A stretch of 64,000 bases of DNA from Homalodisca vitripennis (Eukaryota; Arthropoda; Insecta; Hemiptera; Cicadellidae), in assembly GCF_021130785.1 (NCBI RefSeq), contig NW_025777593.1, positions 62,001 to 126,000 on the forward strand. Reading direction: 5' to 3'. Made by a program: the position numbers and the translations under genes. The notes below the pieces were generated by a model. The model was not told where the DNA came from and did no database searches. It worked only from the letters and a program-made list of their open reading frames with translations. The stretch's first letter is position 1; each line of letters starts with the position of its first letter. This document shows positions 23,790-34,559 of this stretch, piece after piece.

Positions 23790-24990
23790 TTTATGTGCTA
23801 AAACCCTTTACGTCCTGTGCGAATATGGTCAAAGACCTCTTTAAGCCCGAAGACGAGTATATAACAGCATTTTACTTTAAACCGTTCTAATGTGTTTATG
23901 TATATTTATACTGAGAAATAAATCATTTAAATATGCTTCGTAGTTTACTTTTTTATATTTAAAAATAAAAATTCTATTACGGAAACCTTCCTAATAAAAA
24001 TAAAACTTTAATTAGAAAAAGTAAAGGGTAGTAATCAATGTCCACCATGCAATAAGTATGGGGAGTTAATGAAGCTAGTGGAAAACCCCTACTAGTGTTA
24101 GGGCAGTAGTTTGAACATTGCAGACTGGCTATTAAAACAATTATAGCCTTCTGTTTATCAGTCTTATACTCGACATGATAATAAATAGATACAGGTGAAA
24201 CATATACAACAGTGTGAATATTAATACTGTTGTAATATCCATAGAAACAACAAAGGACACGTGATTCAATGTTTTTCGATATATTAAAAAGTTGTTTACA
24301 GAAGTCGTTGAACTCACACCACGTTGGTTTGGAGGAGCCAACGCAAAAAAAGTGCGATTAGGCTAAAAGCTTGATAAGGATCAGGAGTCTTTTCGTAGTT
24401 CAGTATCATAAGTAAAGTCGTTAGACACGCAGGAAGTGGAAAATCTACAGCGGGATTAACCCAGTATTATGGCAAAGACCAGGATCGAGACAATGATTTA
24501 TAGATGAGTTGCTTTAATCATTTACAATTCTATGTTTTTCTCTAACCATTCTTCTTACATAAAGTAGTTTAAATCTTAGATTTAGCGATTAATAATTACA
24601 GAAAAACACATTTAAACAGTTCCGATGTAATAATGTAATTATTAACAGGATTTTAATCTTTAAGGGAATATAAAATTATTATATTGTATTTGTTAGTGAA
24701 GTTTATCTTAATCAACAAATAACTTTCTTATATTTTGTGACCAAACTGAAAGAACCCCTGGTGTATTGATTTAAATCCTTTAAGTACTCTAATTGTACAG
24801 AAAGAATCAGTTTGCAATCACATTTAAAATCACATCTAAATGTTTTTAGGTCCTTTCATACATATTTGATAAATAGTGTAAAGATTACTTAGAGAATTAG
24901 TTGGTTAAATATGCCAGAGAGACATCTTTCAGGCATTTTATTGTAGTGTAATATTAAAAATAATTAGAAAAGAGTAAATTCTAGTTGACT
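23790..24990. repeat. segmental duplication C, copy 1
   Basis: It is colinear with 48590-49760. Shared words include ACCTCTTTAAGCCCGAA with CCTCTTCAAGCCCAAA (23835/48627) and a similar flank before it, then Q, R, S and T in order. With segment A this suggests a single larger duplicated block interrupted here by the Helitron region. Confidence 0.6.
24170..24990 (+). repeat. long-unit copy 9 (Q, R, S, T, U)
   Basis: Modules are Q 24238 (TATCCATAGAAACAAC), R split over 24330-24510, S ~24565, T ~24775-24815 and U ~24915-24960. Confidence 0.7.
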
Positions 24991-25099
24991 TAGGAATGAA
25001 ATGAATAACTTAATTATATTTACTTGTTTACAATGAAAACATAAATAAGGATATTGTAAAAATTTGAGGATAAATATAGTCTATAATGGTTGATTTAAT

Positions 25100-28029
25100 T
25101 AACACATTACTGGGCCTACCACCAGAAGTCAAAATTAAACCTTCACATACATTCTGAATGAAAATAAATTTCTAAACTTCTAGACGAAACGTTAAGAGTC
25201 TCTTTGAGGCAAACAAATTGCAGGTTCAAAATAAAAGCACTAATAATGACTTCTTGCAAACGTAGCAACACTTTAGCATCAATTAGGAGATTTATACTTT
25301 TAATTAAGAACTTTTAAATAATTATAATAGATATGGATATTGTTTTTAAACTGTTAAAATATTACACTTGGTAAATTCAACAATTAAGTTTTTTTCATTT
25401 TAAAACTATCTATTATACAATTTACGTAAATAGTTGCTATGAAACTCATTCATAATTAGAATTAAATTTTATTTATTTTGTTTTAGCGTGAACTTAAAGT
25501 TAAACAAACTAATATTTAAATGTGTATGGTACTCTGTTTAATTATGTAGACATAATATTATTGTGCAAAATTTAAATGAGATAATTGTGTATTCCTTAGA
25601 AGATGGAATTAGGAAATATTTAATAGCTTCAAGGTAACTTCACTTAGGCACAGAATGTCTACAAAACTGCATTGGATTGTATAATGTTACAATACTTGAT
25701 TGTGTGGTATGTTCTGATATTCAGATTACATTTGGTAATATTATATTATGGGCTAAATGGAGCTCTATGGGAGTGTAATGTTTTATTTATGAAGAGTACC
25801 GAATGCTTACTAGTTTATTCTTTTTGAAAGTTTAGTAAAGTTTTGAGATATTGAGCTAATTATTTATTGTAAATTTTAGAAAATTTATTTCGTAATCTTA
25901 TTGTAAACGTAAGCGGGCATTATCATTGATAGTTCTGTAATAATTATATGAGAGCAAATGTGATACGTAATCTTAAAGATAACTCAAGGACATTTTTATC
26001 TGCCAGTTATTGGATAATTATTGCTTATGTTTTGTCTAAATTGAAAGTAACATTAAGTAATATAACTTTGTGTCATACACATACTTGAATTAGGTATTTT
26101 ATAATAACGATTCTTGGGTTACTATATGAACAATTACAACAATAAAAGGTAGTAGAGTATTATTAAGTACTATTATTTGTAGGATATTCAAATATAAAAT
26201 GCATTGTACAAATTAATTTCATTACTATTAAGCATTATGTTTAATGAATCAAAATGGTTATATTTCTTAAACTATAAATTAGAGTTAAACAATATTGTGT
26301 CCAATACTTTTGCATCTTACAGTTTCGTGTGCCTTCTGTTCATTTATTCGTTTAGGTATTAAACGTGTTTTATCTCCAATGCACACTGAAACATACTACT
26401 ACTCTCTGCGCACTGTACACAGTAAAATTGTGTTCTTCAGTACCATTACAATGTAAAACATACCATGCGTCATGTACAACACTGAGGGTGCATGCAAAAT
26501 TTTAAGCCCTGTAGAACATTTTATACTTAATGTGCCCTTTACAGCCGGACAACCATCACACAGAAAATAAATGTTTTTAATCCATTCAAACAAAAGAGTA
26601 ATTGTAACTGCAAAATCATTATCGAAACACTTACGGATAGTCGAGATCAATAAACATATTTCTAACTCAAATATTACAATTCTGTATTTTTACACAATTC
26701 GTTTGAACGTTTAATATTTTACGATTTCCTCGTCGTAATATTGGACAACCATTAAAATATAATGTAAATATATTCGCACAATCAGGTGAATCCCATGTAA
26801 GAACATGCATTATAATTCAACTCCTATGCTACTTGTAGAGAATTAAGCTCTACAGAACAAGTTATAAGTCAGTTTGCTCTCGAGATATAAATACACATTC
26901 TCCAGCCTTTAATAGGCTTCACTAACGATCAGAAATTAATATTAAGGTGACTCAGGTGTTTGTGATATCATTAGCCGTATTTTACAAGGATAAAAATGTA
27001 AATCTTTCCATGCAAACTCAGAGAATAGTAAATCAGTTTGAAATTTTTCTTCGTGTCTCCCATTAAATAGAACAGATATTGCCAGCTTGTTTCTGCGAGT
27101 TGCCGGACGTCATTCATAATGAATCCAATTCATTGTAATAAGTGAAAATTCCATTCATCCGCACGATATCTGGAGAACGAACTGATCAGTTGTAGAAAGT
27201 GTTCACGAAGCTTAATTTACATATAGGCAACACCGAGTTCAATGATGGTAAATGTTATCCCAGGGGAATCAGCTCGGCATTAAAAAACATTTAATATTAA
27301 TGCTATAAGTAAACAGGATAACACCATAAATTAAATAATAAATAAATTCGTTAACAAACTGAAAATCAGTTATCATATCAAACTTTAACACCATGATATT
27401 CGGAGCATTCATGTATTTAACCTTTCGTCTTCTCTACTTTACATTACCACCACACTTCACTCAGTATTATATCCATGACAATCATAACACGCGTTACAAA
27501 AACTTCCTGACAGTACGCAAATACTACAGTTCCCAATACATTACAAATAAGGTTTCCAATTAAAATATCTATTACTTGAGGTATCACAATTTATCGGAAC
27601 ATGTAATATGTACAAAAATAAAATTTAGTACGGAATAGCCCATTGTTTGATGTAAAATTTGTCGTACGAGTGTACCGTTTTTATAGCACATATTTTAAAT
27701 TTATATGGAGCTAATACTTTATAAATTAAACAACTTTTCGGAAATACTTGGTTTATTCCGAAATTCAAGTTTACCAAAAAAATTAACAAAGTTTACAAAC
27801 TTTTGATTCGATTTTCTTCAAAACTTCACACAATCGAACAAATCTAATTAAGAGTCTGATTAAAAATGAATTAAAATTAAAATGAAACTAAAAATTTATA
27901 CTTCTCAAAAAATGGTTTAAATTAACAAAATAAAATAAAAGTTCTCTTCTCAAAATACTCAAAATCAATATAACACAAAACTTGATATTAACTTTATGAC
28001 CAAAATTTAATTCACAATACTTCAAAAAA
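25100..28029. other. long AT-rich stretch outside the unit family
   Basis: I find no modules P to X, no coding sequence with recognisable motifs and no RNA gene. An 83-codon frame at 26399-26650 (-) has a hydrophobic N-terminal half but no start context or family resemblance I can defend. Confidence 0.45.
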
Positions 28030-28560
28030 TGTAATTAATTCTCAGACTCTGAAAGATGGGAAACTTTAGAAATTTTAATTACAACAGTATAAAAAAATCA
28101 AAGATATTAACTAAACGCTGGTACGGGACTTACTACTTTGAAGATTACGGAGGCTGATAGGGATTTAATACGCACTGAAGAAAAATTAAAAAACTTGAAT
28201 TAAATTTACACGCGATAAAAAATGGAATTACTCTAAATCCCACACTATAGGGTTAGAGGAAGAGCTGCGATTCTCAACAGGACCTTGTCGTCGTGGCTTC
28301 AAGACTCGAACTGACCAGCGAGCCGGGAGGAACGCATCACCCGATACGTCACTGACCGATCAGCTGATTGCCGGTCCAACTGAACAAAAAAATGTCCACG
28401 CACCGCGTCTAGTTAATAAGAGCCTACTTCCTACCGCGATTCAGCATAAATGAATTTGAACTATGGTACATATTTTCCCTAGCCCGAAGCTGCAATCACG
28501 GTAGGAACCTAAACCTTTAAACACTCATCCCGGACTAAGTACAATAATATCCCTCCACAT
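28030..28560 (-). repeat. possible LTR of an older retrotransposon, abutting the hAT insertion
   Basis: This is a GC-richer block. Read on the minus strand it begins TGTGGAGGGATATTATTG and could end ...AATTAATTACA near 28030, giving TG..CA ends over about 530 bp. With the hAT removed, the DNA to the right (31193-31560) carries an open frame on the same strand, the arrangement expected for the end of pol followed by a 3' LTR. No partner LTR or target duplication was found, so this is an inference. Confidence 0.3.
28553..28560. repeat. hAT target-site duplication, left
   Basis: CTCCACAT, identical to 31193-31200. An 8-bp duplication is the hallmark of hAT insertion. Confidence 0.95.
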
Positions 28561-28572
28561 TAGAGGTGTGCC
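28561..28572. repeat. hAT terminal inverted repeat, left
   Basis: TAGAGGTGTGCC, exact reverse complement of 31181-31192. Confidence 0.95.
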
Positions 28573-28929
28573 AAGTAGCTCCGAGAGCGGAGAAGCCAAA
28601 CTAGCTCCGGCTCCGTTTGCGGAGCTAGCTCTTTAAACAGCTCCAGCTCCGGCAACCGCTCCGGCGCGATGTGCGGCATCTGTCTGCTCCCTTGTAGATT
28701 GGAGCTTATTGCTTGGTTATGATGTTATAAACAGCAAATACTACTGTAAACAAATATGCTAAGGTGCTGACAGTTTTAATTACTACTTACTTTTTTATAA
28801 TACGTATTATGAAAATCTAATTTTTGGGTAAGAAGACTACACGTACATTTTATTTATATTTATTTTCACACTGTAGTAATAAAACATAAAAAATAGTACG
28901 GTAACAGAAAATATAAAATAATATACAAA

Positions 28930-30918
28930 TTATTTACACAAGTATTCATGATTTGCATTTAGATACACAAGTTGAGTCACTTTCATGGATTTGATACGTG
29001 ATCTTCGGTCACTTATTATTATTCCCGTTCGGGAAAAAATTCTTTCACAAGGTACTGACGTACCCACAAACCCCATGTTTATTTTAACGAGTCTGCTGAG
29101 ATTTGGGTAGACTGCCTCGTGAATCCTCCACCAGGACAGAGGATCGCCTTCTCTGGGAAGTGGTGGTTCAGCGATGTACCTGTCGATTTCGGCGGTAGCA
29201 CAATCGTTGGGAGTTCCGGGAGTCTGCCTTTGTACAGATTTTATTACAGAATCAAACATAGAAAATACTGAACATTCTTCTTCTTCAAATTGTGATGGAC
29301 CAGATTGGTTGGTCAAAGTCAAAGATGGTGTACCAGGAGGGGATTGTTCCATTGCGGTGGCAGAAGTGGCGGAAATCATAGCTGCAACGACCGTAATCAC
29401 ATGATTCTTAGCAAACTGTTGACATTTGTCGTCAGAAAATGCATACAATTTGAACCTTGGGTCCAAAAAGGTATTAAGTACTACTAACTTGTTGTACTCA
29501 ATGTCATGGTATCTGGCTGATAACCCCATGAGCAGGTTCTGTACTACCTGTATTGCATCAGGGTGCAAATTTAGTGTACATAGTTTGCTGCAAACATTTT
29601 GCAGCCCAAGCGTCAAAACAATTATTTGACTTCCAGTGAAGTAGGATTCCCCACTCATCTTTGCTGTGACCTCTTCAAATGGTTTTAGGACTTTGCAAAG
29701 GTCACTGCAAAGTTTCCATTCATTAGAAATTAAAGATGGCAAGTCTTTGTCCAGCAATGCCAAAGTGCTTATTACAGCCTCTTTTAACTGAACAAATCTA
29801 CAAAGCATGTAATATGTGCTGTTCCATCTCGTACTTACATCTTGAAGTAAGCGTTTAGGGTCTTTAACGCCATTGTTGATTTGGTATTTTAATAGTTTTT
29901 CAGTGGCTGCGTTGCTTCTCTTAAAAAATGAGACAATCTTTTTGCATTTGGTGATTACTGTATCTACCTTTGATATGGCATCTTGAACCACTAGGTTAAG
30001 AGTATGTGCATAGCACGGCCAATGACTCCACATTAAAACATTTTTTATGGCTCCAACGACATTGGAGGCATTGTCTGTTACAACAACTAAGATTTTGTCT
30101 GAGATTTTATAGAAATTCGTTATTTTCTTGATTTCTTCGGCTAAATGGCTAGAAGTATGTGAGCCCTCCATTAAAATACAGTCTAAGAGAACTGATTTCA
30201 ACACAAAATCATTGGTAATGAAATGCCCTGTAACAGCTATATACGATTCATTGATCGTAGATGTCCATGCATCTGTCGTTAAACAGATGTTTTCCACATT
30301 TTTCATTAACTCAGCTACTTGAAGCTTACATTTGTCGTACGTGGTGGGTATTAGGTTTTTTGAAACCACTTTCCTTGATGGAATTTCAAAAGAAGGGTTT
30401 AAAGCTGTAACGAATTCCCGAAAACCAGAGTCCTCCACAATAGAAAACGGTTGGAAATCTTTGTAAAATAGCTTTAGAAACGCAGCTTCTACCTTTTTCT
30501 TTTGGTTGTTATTCATTTTTTTTGGTATAAAACTCGATAGAGTGGTTTGTTTAGCACTTCCCTTTGGCTTATCTAATTGATTAGAAGGCAACTCACCAGG
30601 TTGAGGTTCATTTTCAGTTGCAAAGTTACTAAATGAAGCGGCTGAATCGGTAGGTCCAGTGTTGGTTGTAACATTGACATCACGATCACTTACACTTGTT
30701 GATTTTGAACTTATAACACTCAAAGTAATTCCGACATGTTTTCTCTCAATATGCCTCTTCAAATTGTACGTTGATGTACGGTAGCACATAACCAAGCCAC
30801 AATGTTCACATCTACAGTTTTTAAGGTTAGCATCAATAACTGTAAAATGAGACCAAATTGAACTTGTCTTAGATTTCTGTACTTTTGATGCCATGTTAAT
30901 TAACTGCACAAAAACCAA
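28930..30918 (-). CDS. hAT transposase with BED zinc finger, intact, 662 aa
   Basis: It cuts and pastes the surrounding element, acting in the nucleus as an oligomer. An N-terminal BED finger spans about residues 20-63, with ligands C37, C40, H56 and H61. The RNase H-like catalytic fold follows: TTDAW (first acidic residue D216) and VVTDNASN (D282), then WPCYAHTLNL (CxxH at 302-305) and STRWNSTYYM (about 362-371). The C-terminal hAT dimerisation region is about 592-662, including DPLSWW and VPCERIFSRTG. Length is normal for the family (600-700). No stop or frameshift occurs. Met9 (MASKVQKSK) is an alternative start and is nearer the BED finger. A 5' region of about 270 bp separates the start from the right terminus. 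A domesticated host gene (ZBED type) is unlikely because TIRs and target duplications are present. Confidence 0.93.
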   Translation of the reverse strand: MVFVQLINMASKVQKSKTSSIWSHFTVIDANLKNCRCEHCGLVMCYRTSTYNLKRHIERKHVGITLSVISSKSTSVSDRDVNVTTNTGPTDSAASFSNFATENEPQPGELPSNQLDKPKGSAKQTTLSSFIPKKMNNNQKKKVEAAFLKLFYKDFQPFSIVEDSGFREFVTALNPSFEIPSRKVVSKNLIPTTYDKCKLQVAELMKNVENICLTTDAWTSTINESYIAVTGHFITNDFVLKSVLLDCILMEGSHTSSHLAEEIKKITNFYKISDKILVVVTDNASNVVGAIKNVLMWSHWPCYAHTLNLVVQDAISKVDTVITKCKKIVSFFKRSNAATEKLLKYQINNGVKDPKRLLQDVSTRWNSTYYMLCRFVQLKEAVISTLALLDKDLPSLISNEWKLCSDLCKVLKPFEEVTAKMSGESYFTGSQIIVLTLGLQNVCSKLCTLNLHPDAIQVVQNLLMGLSARYHDIEYNKLVVLNTFLDPRFKLYAFSDDKCQQFAKNHVITVVAAMISATSATAMEQSPPGTPSLTLTNQSGPSQFEEEECSVFSMFDSVIKSVQRQTPGTPNDCATAEIDRYIAEPPLPREGDPLSWWRIHEAVYPNLSRLVKINMGFVGTSVPCERIFSRTGIIISDRRSRIKSMKVTQLVYLNANHEYLCK

Positions 30919-31180
30919 TCAATACTAGTCATACTCGTAAACCGCACAAAAATATCACTTTTCACTGTATGTCTACGTTAGAACTCCTACTGAAACTGAA
31001 ACTGGTTTGTTTTGGTTTGTCAACAAGTTGTAGGCCACAGCTGATAGCTCCACAGACGCTCCGAGAGAGTAATTATATGAATATATAAGGTTAGAGCTGG
31101 AGCTGTTTCGAGAGTCACGGAGCGCTGCTCCGCTCCGCTCCAGCAGCGGAGCGCTGATTTGAAACAGCTCCAGCTCCAAA

Positions 31181-31192
31181 GGCACACCTCTA
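31181..31192. repeat. hAT terminal inverted repeat, right
   Basis: GGCACACCTCTA, the exact complement of the left end. Confidence 0.95.
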
Positions 31193-31200
31193 CTCCACAT
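31193..31200. repeat. hAT target-site duplication, right
   Basis: CTCCACAT, the second copy of the 8-bp target. Confidence 0.95.
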
Positions 31201-31236
31201 GCACACTTTTAAATAACAATTCTTTTGTACTTATCA

Positions 31237-31547
31237 CTACGTGGAGGCTGTGATGTGTAGTCCGAGGGGTGATGTGGTAGAAGGTGTCCGACGTCCAGTG
31301 TGGGTCCCCAGGTAGCCATCGCAGAGGGATGTGGTAGGTGAGGAGTAGAGGCAGGTAGCTTCTCCAATGATTGTACGGCCGGTGCAGTGCGGCGGCCTCG
31401 TTGATCTCGTGGTTGGCTGGCTCTGGTTCGCTAATAGCACTGCTACCTGCTCCTCCAATCTAATAACAATTTCAGCCCGCGGGGCATTGAGCTCTTGGAG
31501 GACATTCCTTTTTACAAAATATTCCCTCCGTATGATTGTATGGCTGT
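31237..31547 (-). pseudogene. unassigned open frame in GC-richer DNA, possible retroelement protein end
   Basis: The minus strand is open for about 103 codons without needing a start, with words such as VLQELNAPRAEIVIRLEEQ and AVLLANQSQPTT. A second overlapping frame is also open and reads proline-rich. No domain is recognisable. Its position beside the candidate LTR at 28030-28560 (with the hAT removed) fits the C-terminal end of an LTR-element polyprotein, but a host exon fragment cannot be excluded. Confidence 0.3.
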
Positions 31548-31714
31548 CAGTCTTTTACGGTGTTCTTATTGTACGCCTGCGCCAGTGTCACGAATGTAAA
31601 CCATTACCAGATGTTGTTAATTACAATACAATCAATTTACAGGGATTACAATGGCACAATAATCAATTGTTTACACACAATAAACCTCATATAGTGATAA
31701 AAAAAACAATATTA

Positions 31715-31881
31715 CCCTGTCCTTCTACATTTGAAGGAACAGGGAAGAAATATCACTATCAATACAACTCATTGTATACCAAAAAATATTACCCTGTCCT
31801 TCTCTATTGGAAGGAACAGGGAACAACAACACCACAACATTACCAAAATTACCCTGTCCTTCTACATTTGAAGGAACAGGG
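31715..31881. repeat. three palindromic hairpin repeats (CCCTGTCCTTC...GAAGGAACAGGG)
   Basis: Near-identical 30-bp hairpins lie at 31715-31744, 31792-31821 and 31852-31881. Each has the arm CCCTGTCCTTC, a short loop and the complementary arm GAAGGAACAGGG (one bulged A). Start-to-start spacing is 77 and 60 bp, with unlike spacers. I see no further copies nearby. Confidence 0.85.
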
Positions 31882-31952
31882 AAGAAATATATCTCATGAT
31901 ATATCACAATACATCAGAATACATCTGTGTATTTACTTTATACACCATTAAT

Positions 31953-33120
31953 GCCATTCTTACACCAATGTAAATCTTACGGTATTATTTTTATGTACCG
32001 TTCTTCATGTTTTCATCTCTCTGTATAGGCTACATGTTTGAAGGTAAAAATTGGGGTATTTTTAAATATCCTTTTAAAGTAATAGTATTTGTCATAGTTG
32101 TCTGTGAATTTCTCATTCGTAAGGTATTGTTCAAATACACCAATAAATTGCACTTTACTCTATATTGCAATAAATTCTTCCGTTATTTCAAGCCTTTGTA
32201 AGGATGTCATTACTAGCGTTTGATAATAAAACAAATACTTGTGCTCTCAGAATGTGCTTTTGTTACCTGAGACGCTTACATCATAAGTAAGTAATAAGCT
32301 CTTCGATATCTCAATTCTACTTTGAGGTATTATATTCAATTGTGAGCCTCCATAGTTTAAAGACTCTTTAAGGGAATGATTATTATCCCGTGGTGATAAA
32401 TCGACGTAAAGAATATTCTTACGATGTTCCTTAATTTTCTGTGAGAAACTCACCTAATAAATATGTTATGGGAAAGAAACCAATAAGCTAAACTTATGGA
32501 TATCATAACACACACCTGAATAAATAAATTAGTTTCAATATGACATTGCTCCCATCTATACAATAACTATATCTTACTTGTATCTATTGGCATCATATTG
32601 CGTAAACTGATATTTATTCATGGAAATACAAAATACTGGGGTGTATTACATTCTGTAACACGCTCAGCTGAAAAATACATTATCCACGTTTTCAGTAAAT
32701 AAAGATTCAAGTACTCAAGTCGATTACGTGATTATTTTATGTAATATTTTAGAATAAAATAAACATGTTTTACTTTATACATAAGTAATACATATTTAAA
32801 ATTTCGTGCAAATTAATGCAATATATTGTTTGTGATTGAGTATCAAACATGCAGAACCCTTCACACGATTTGGCGCTTGTAAAATATATATTTATATATG
32901 GTTAGTGATGAATTTTTAATATGTAATTTGTTATAATATTTTTCCGATGTGTTTAATTACACTAACAAATTTTACATTACTAATTAGCAATAGTCTTAAA
33001 TGTTAAAACGAATTGTGTGTCTGGATATTGTATCTAAATTCTAATAATTTAACACAAACAACATACCTCATGTAGGGGAACAACCGTATTGTAATCTTCA
33101 TAAATATGTTTTATTTACAC
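31953..33120. other. AT-rich non-coding stretch
   Basis: No feature recognised. Short frames show no motifs. Confidence 0.45.
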
Positions 33121-33129
33121 GTTTCTCTC

Positions 33130-34520
33130 TTAGAGTGTACGTGTTGTGGTAGGGTAATCGGATAACACCAGTTCGGTTTAATGTTAGTAGTAGTCTTAAC
33201 ATCATTAATATGAGATAAAAAGTTGAAACATAAGCAAAGTATACGCAGAAATTGTTTTATGTCCATGGAAACAACATAAAGTATGTCATTTAAGTTTTTT
33301 GAATAATTCAGAAGTCTTAAGTTAGAGCATTTTAAACGTTGTTTAAAAACACAGCACGTCGTGGAAGTACCAAAAGTTTGACGGTATGATGGCCAGAAGC
33401 AGTGTCAGGACTTGCATGCATGAGTTACTTTCATTCTATAGATATCACAGTTTTTCATTCACTATCTCTCATTAACTAAAGGAGTTTACATACTAGTACA
33501 CAGCAAAATGCACTAAAATAATACAGAAAACAAAAATACAAATCTAATATAGTTAATACGATTCATAATTTCTTTAATGCTGTTTTTAATGCTCTCTATA
33601 TCTCAGCGTGCAGGAAAAAATGGTTTACAAAATATAAAAAAGCAGACTAGACAAAACTTAATTTTGAAACTGTTTTCGCGTATTTCATAAAAATAGTATA
33701 GTTGTTAATGAGAATCTTTTACGGGTAGATGACGATAAGCGGACCTGGTTTTTATATCAATATTGACAAACGATATTACTTAATTATAACTTTCAATATA
33801 ATTAACCGATACTGATTTTTGAACAGTGACTAACTTGTATAAACTGTAAACAACTGTTTTATAGTAAACGTATTTTGTTTTTTAGATAGCAGCAGATAGT
33901 CGAAACCTCGCGGAGAACCGTCAAATGAAGTTTAAAAAGTGGCATATCAGCCGACTATGAATATTAGGTAATATTTAAATGCGATACATGAATATTAGGT
34001 ATCGATGATTGTACTAATCGATATAAAAACAGAGTCCGCTTATCAAACTCTATCCTTATTTACTAACTTGTATCTTACAGAAATCTTTCTGGCATTTATA
34101 GCAGGCTAAATATTGATAATAAGTTTAAACTAGTGTTTGATAATTGACAAAGATCAATAATGGCAGATAGCTTACGTTTATTTGTTATATATTAATAATT
34201 TAAAACACAGAGTGAAACCATTCTGCACTAAAATATGGTCTTTAAGTTTAAACTCTTTCCATGAGTGACAGAGATTCACGCTGTAGCTCTTATCACAGTA
34301 AAAGAGATATAATTGGACAAAATGAAATGGTATAATATTAAGAATTTCGAATTATATTCCAACCTCATATTTAGATTATATCATATTTAATGAAATTTCT
34401 GCAACTAATTATAATTAAACGTCTGTTTCAGACATAAATAGAAGGCAACTAAACTGCTATATCCAGAGGGCACCCTGCTAAGGTAAACCAATACCAAAAG
34501 TACACATCTTCGTAAACTAT
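33130..34520 (+). repeat. long-unit copy 10 (P to W) with a MITE between T and U
   Basis: Modules are P 33153 (GGGTAATCGGATAACA), Q 33262, R 33355-33430, S ~33478, T ~33600-33625, U 34075-34100, V ~34275-34300 and W ~34465-34500. The T to U gap is about 350 bp longer than in other copies, matching the MITE. Confidence 0.75.
33734..34044. mobile_element. MITE-like element with ~27-bp imperfect inverted repeats
   Basis: GATAAGCGGAC-ctg-GTTTTTATATC at 33734 is matched by the reverse complement of GATATAAAAACAGAGTCCGCTTATC ending at 34044, so the arms differ mainly in the three bases in the middle. The inside is AT-rich and non-coding. Other unit copies are continuous between T and U here, so this is an insertion of about 310-340 bp. 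The outer ends and target duplication are not sharply defined. Family unknown. Confidence 0.7.
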
Positions 34521-34559
34521 GTGAACTAAACTACATAATCAAGACATCAAGGAACTTGT

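Larger units (their letters stand above)
28561..31192 (-). mobile_element. complete hAT DNA transposon, 2632 bp
   Basis: The ends are a perfect 12-bp inverted repeat: TAGAGGTGTGCC at the left and GGCACACCTCTA at the right, flanked by identical 8-bp CTCCACAT duplications. Both subterminal regions are crowded with GGAGC/GCTCC words (28585-28670 and 31085-31175), likely transposase-binding repeats of the kind seen in hAT elements. The single gene inside is open along its full length. Perfect target duplications, perfect termini and an intact frame together point to a recent insertion from a possibly active family. Confidence 0.95.

Noticed and set aside
31715..31881. CRISPR array
   Set aside because: Only three units, palindromic throughout, unequal spacing, eukaryotic setting and no cas genes.
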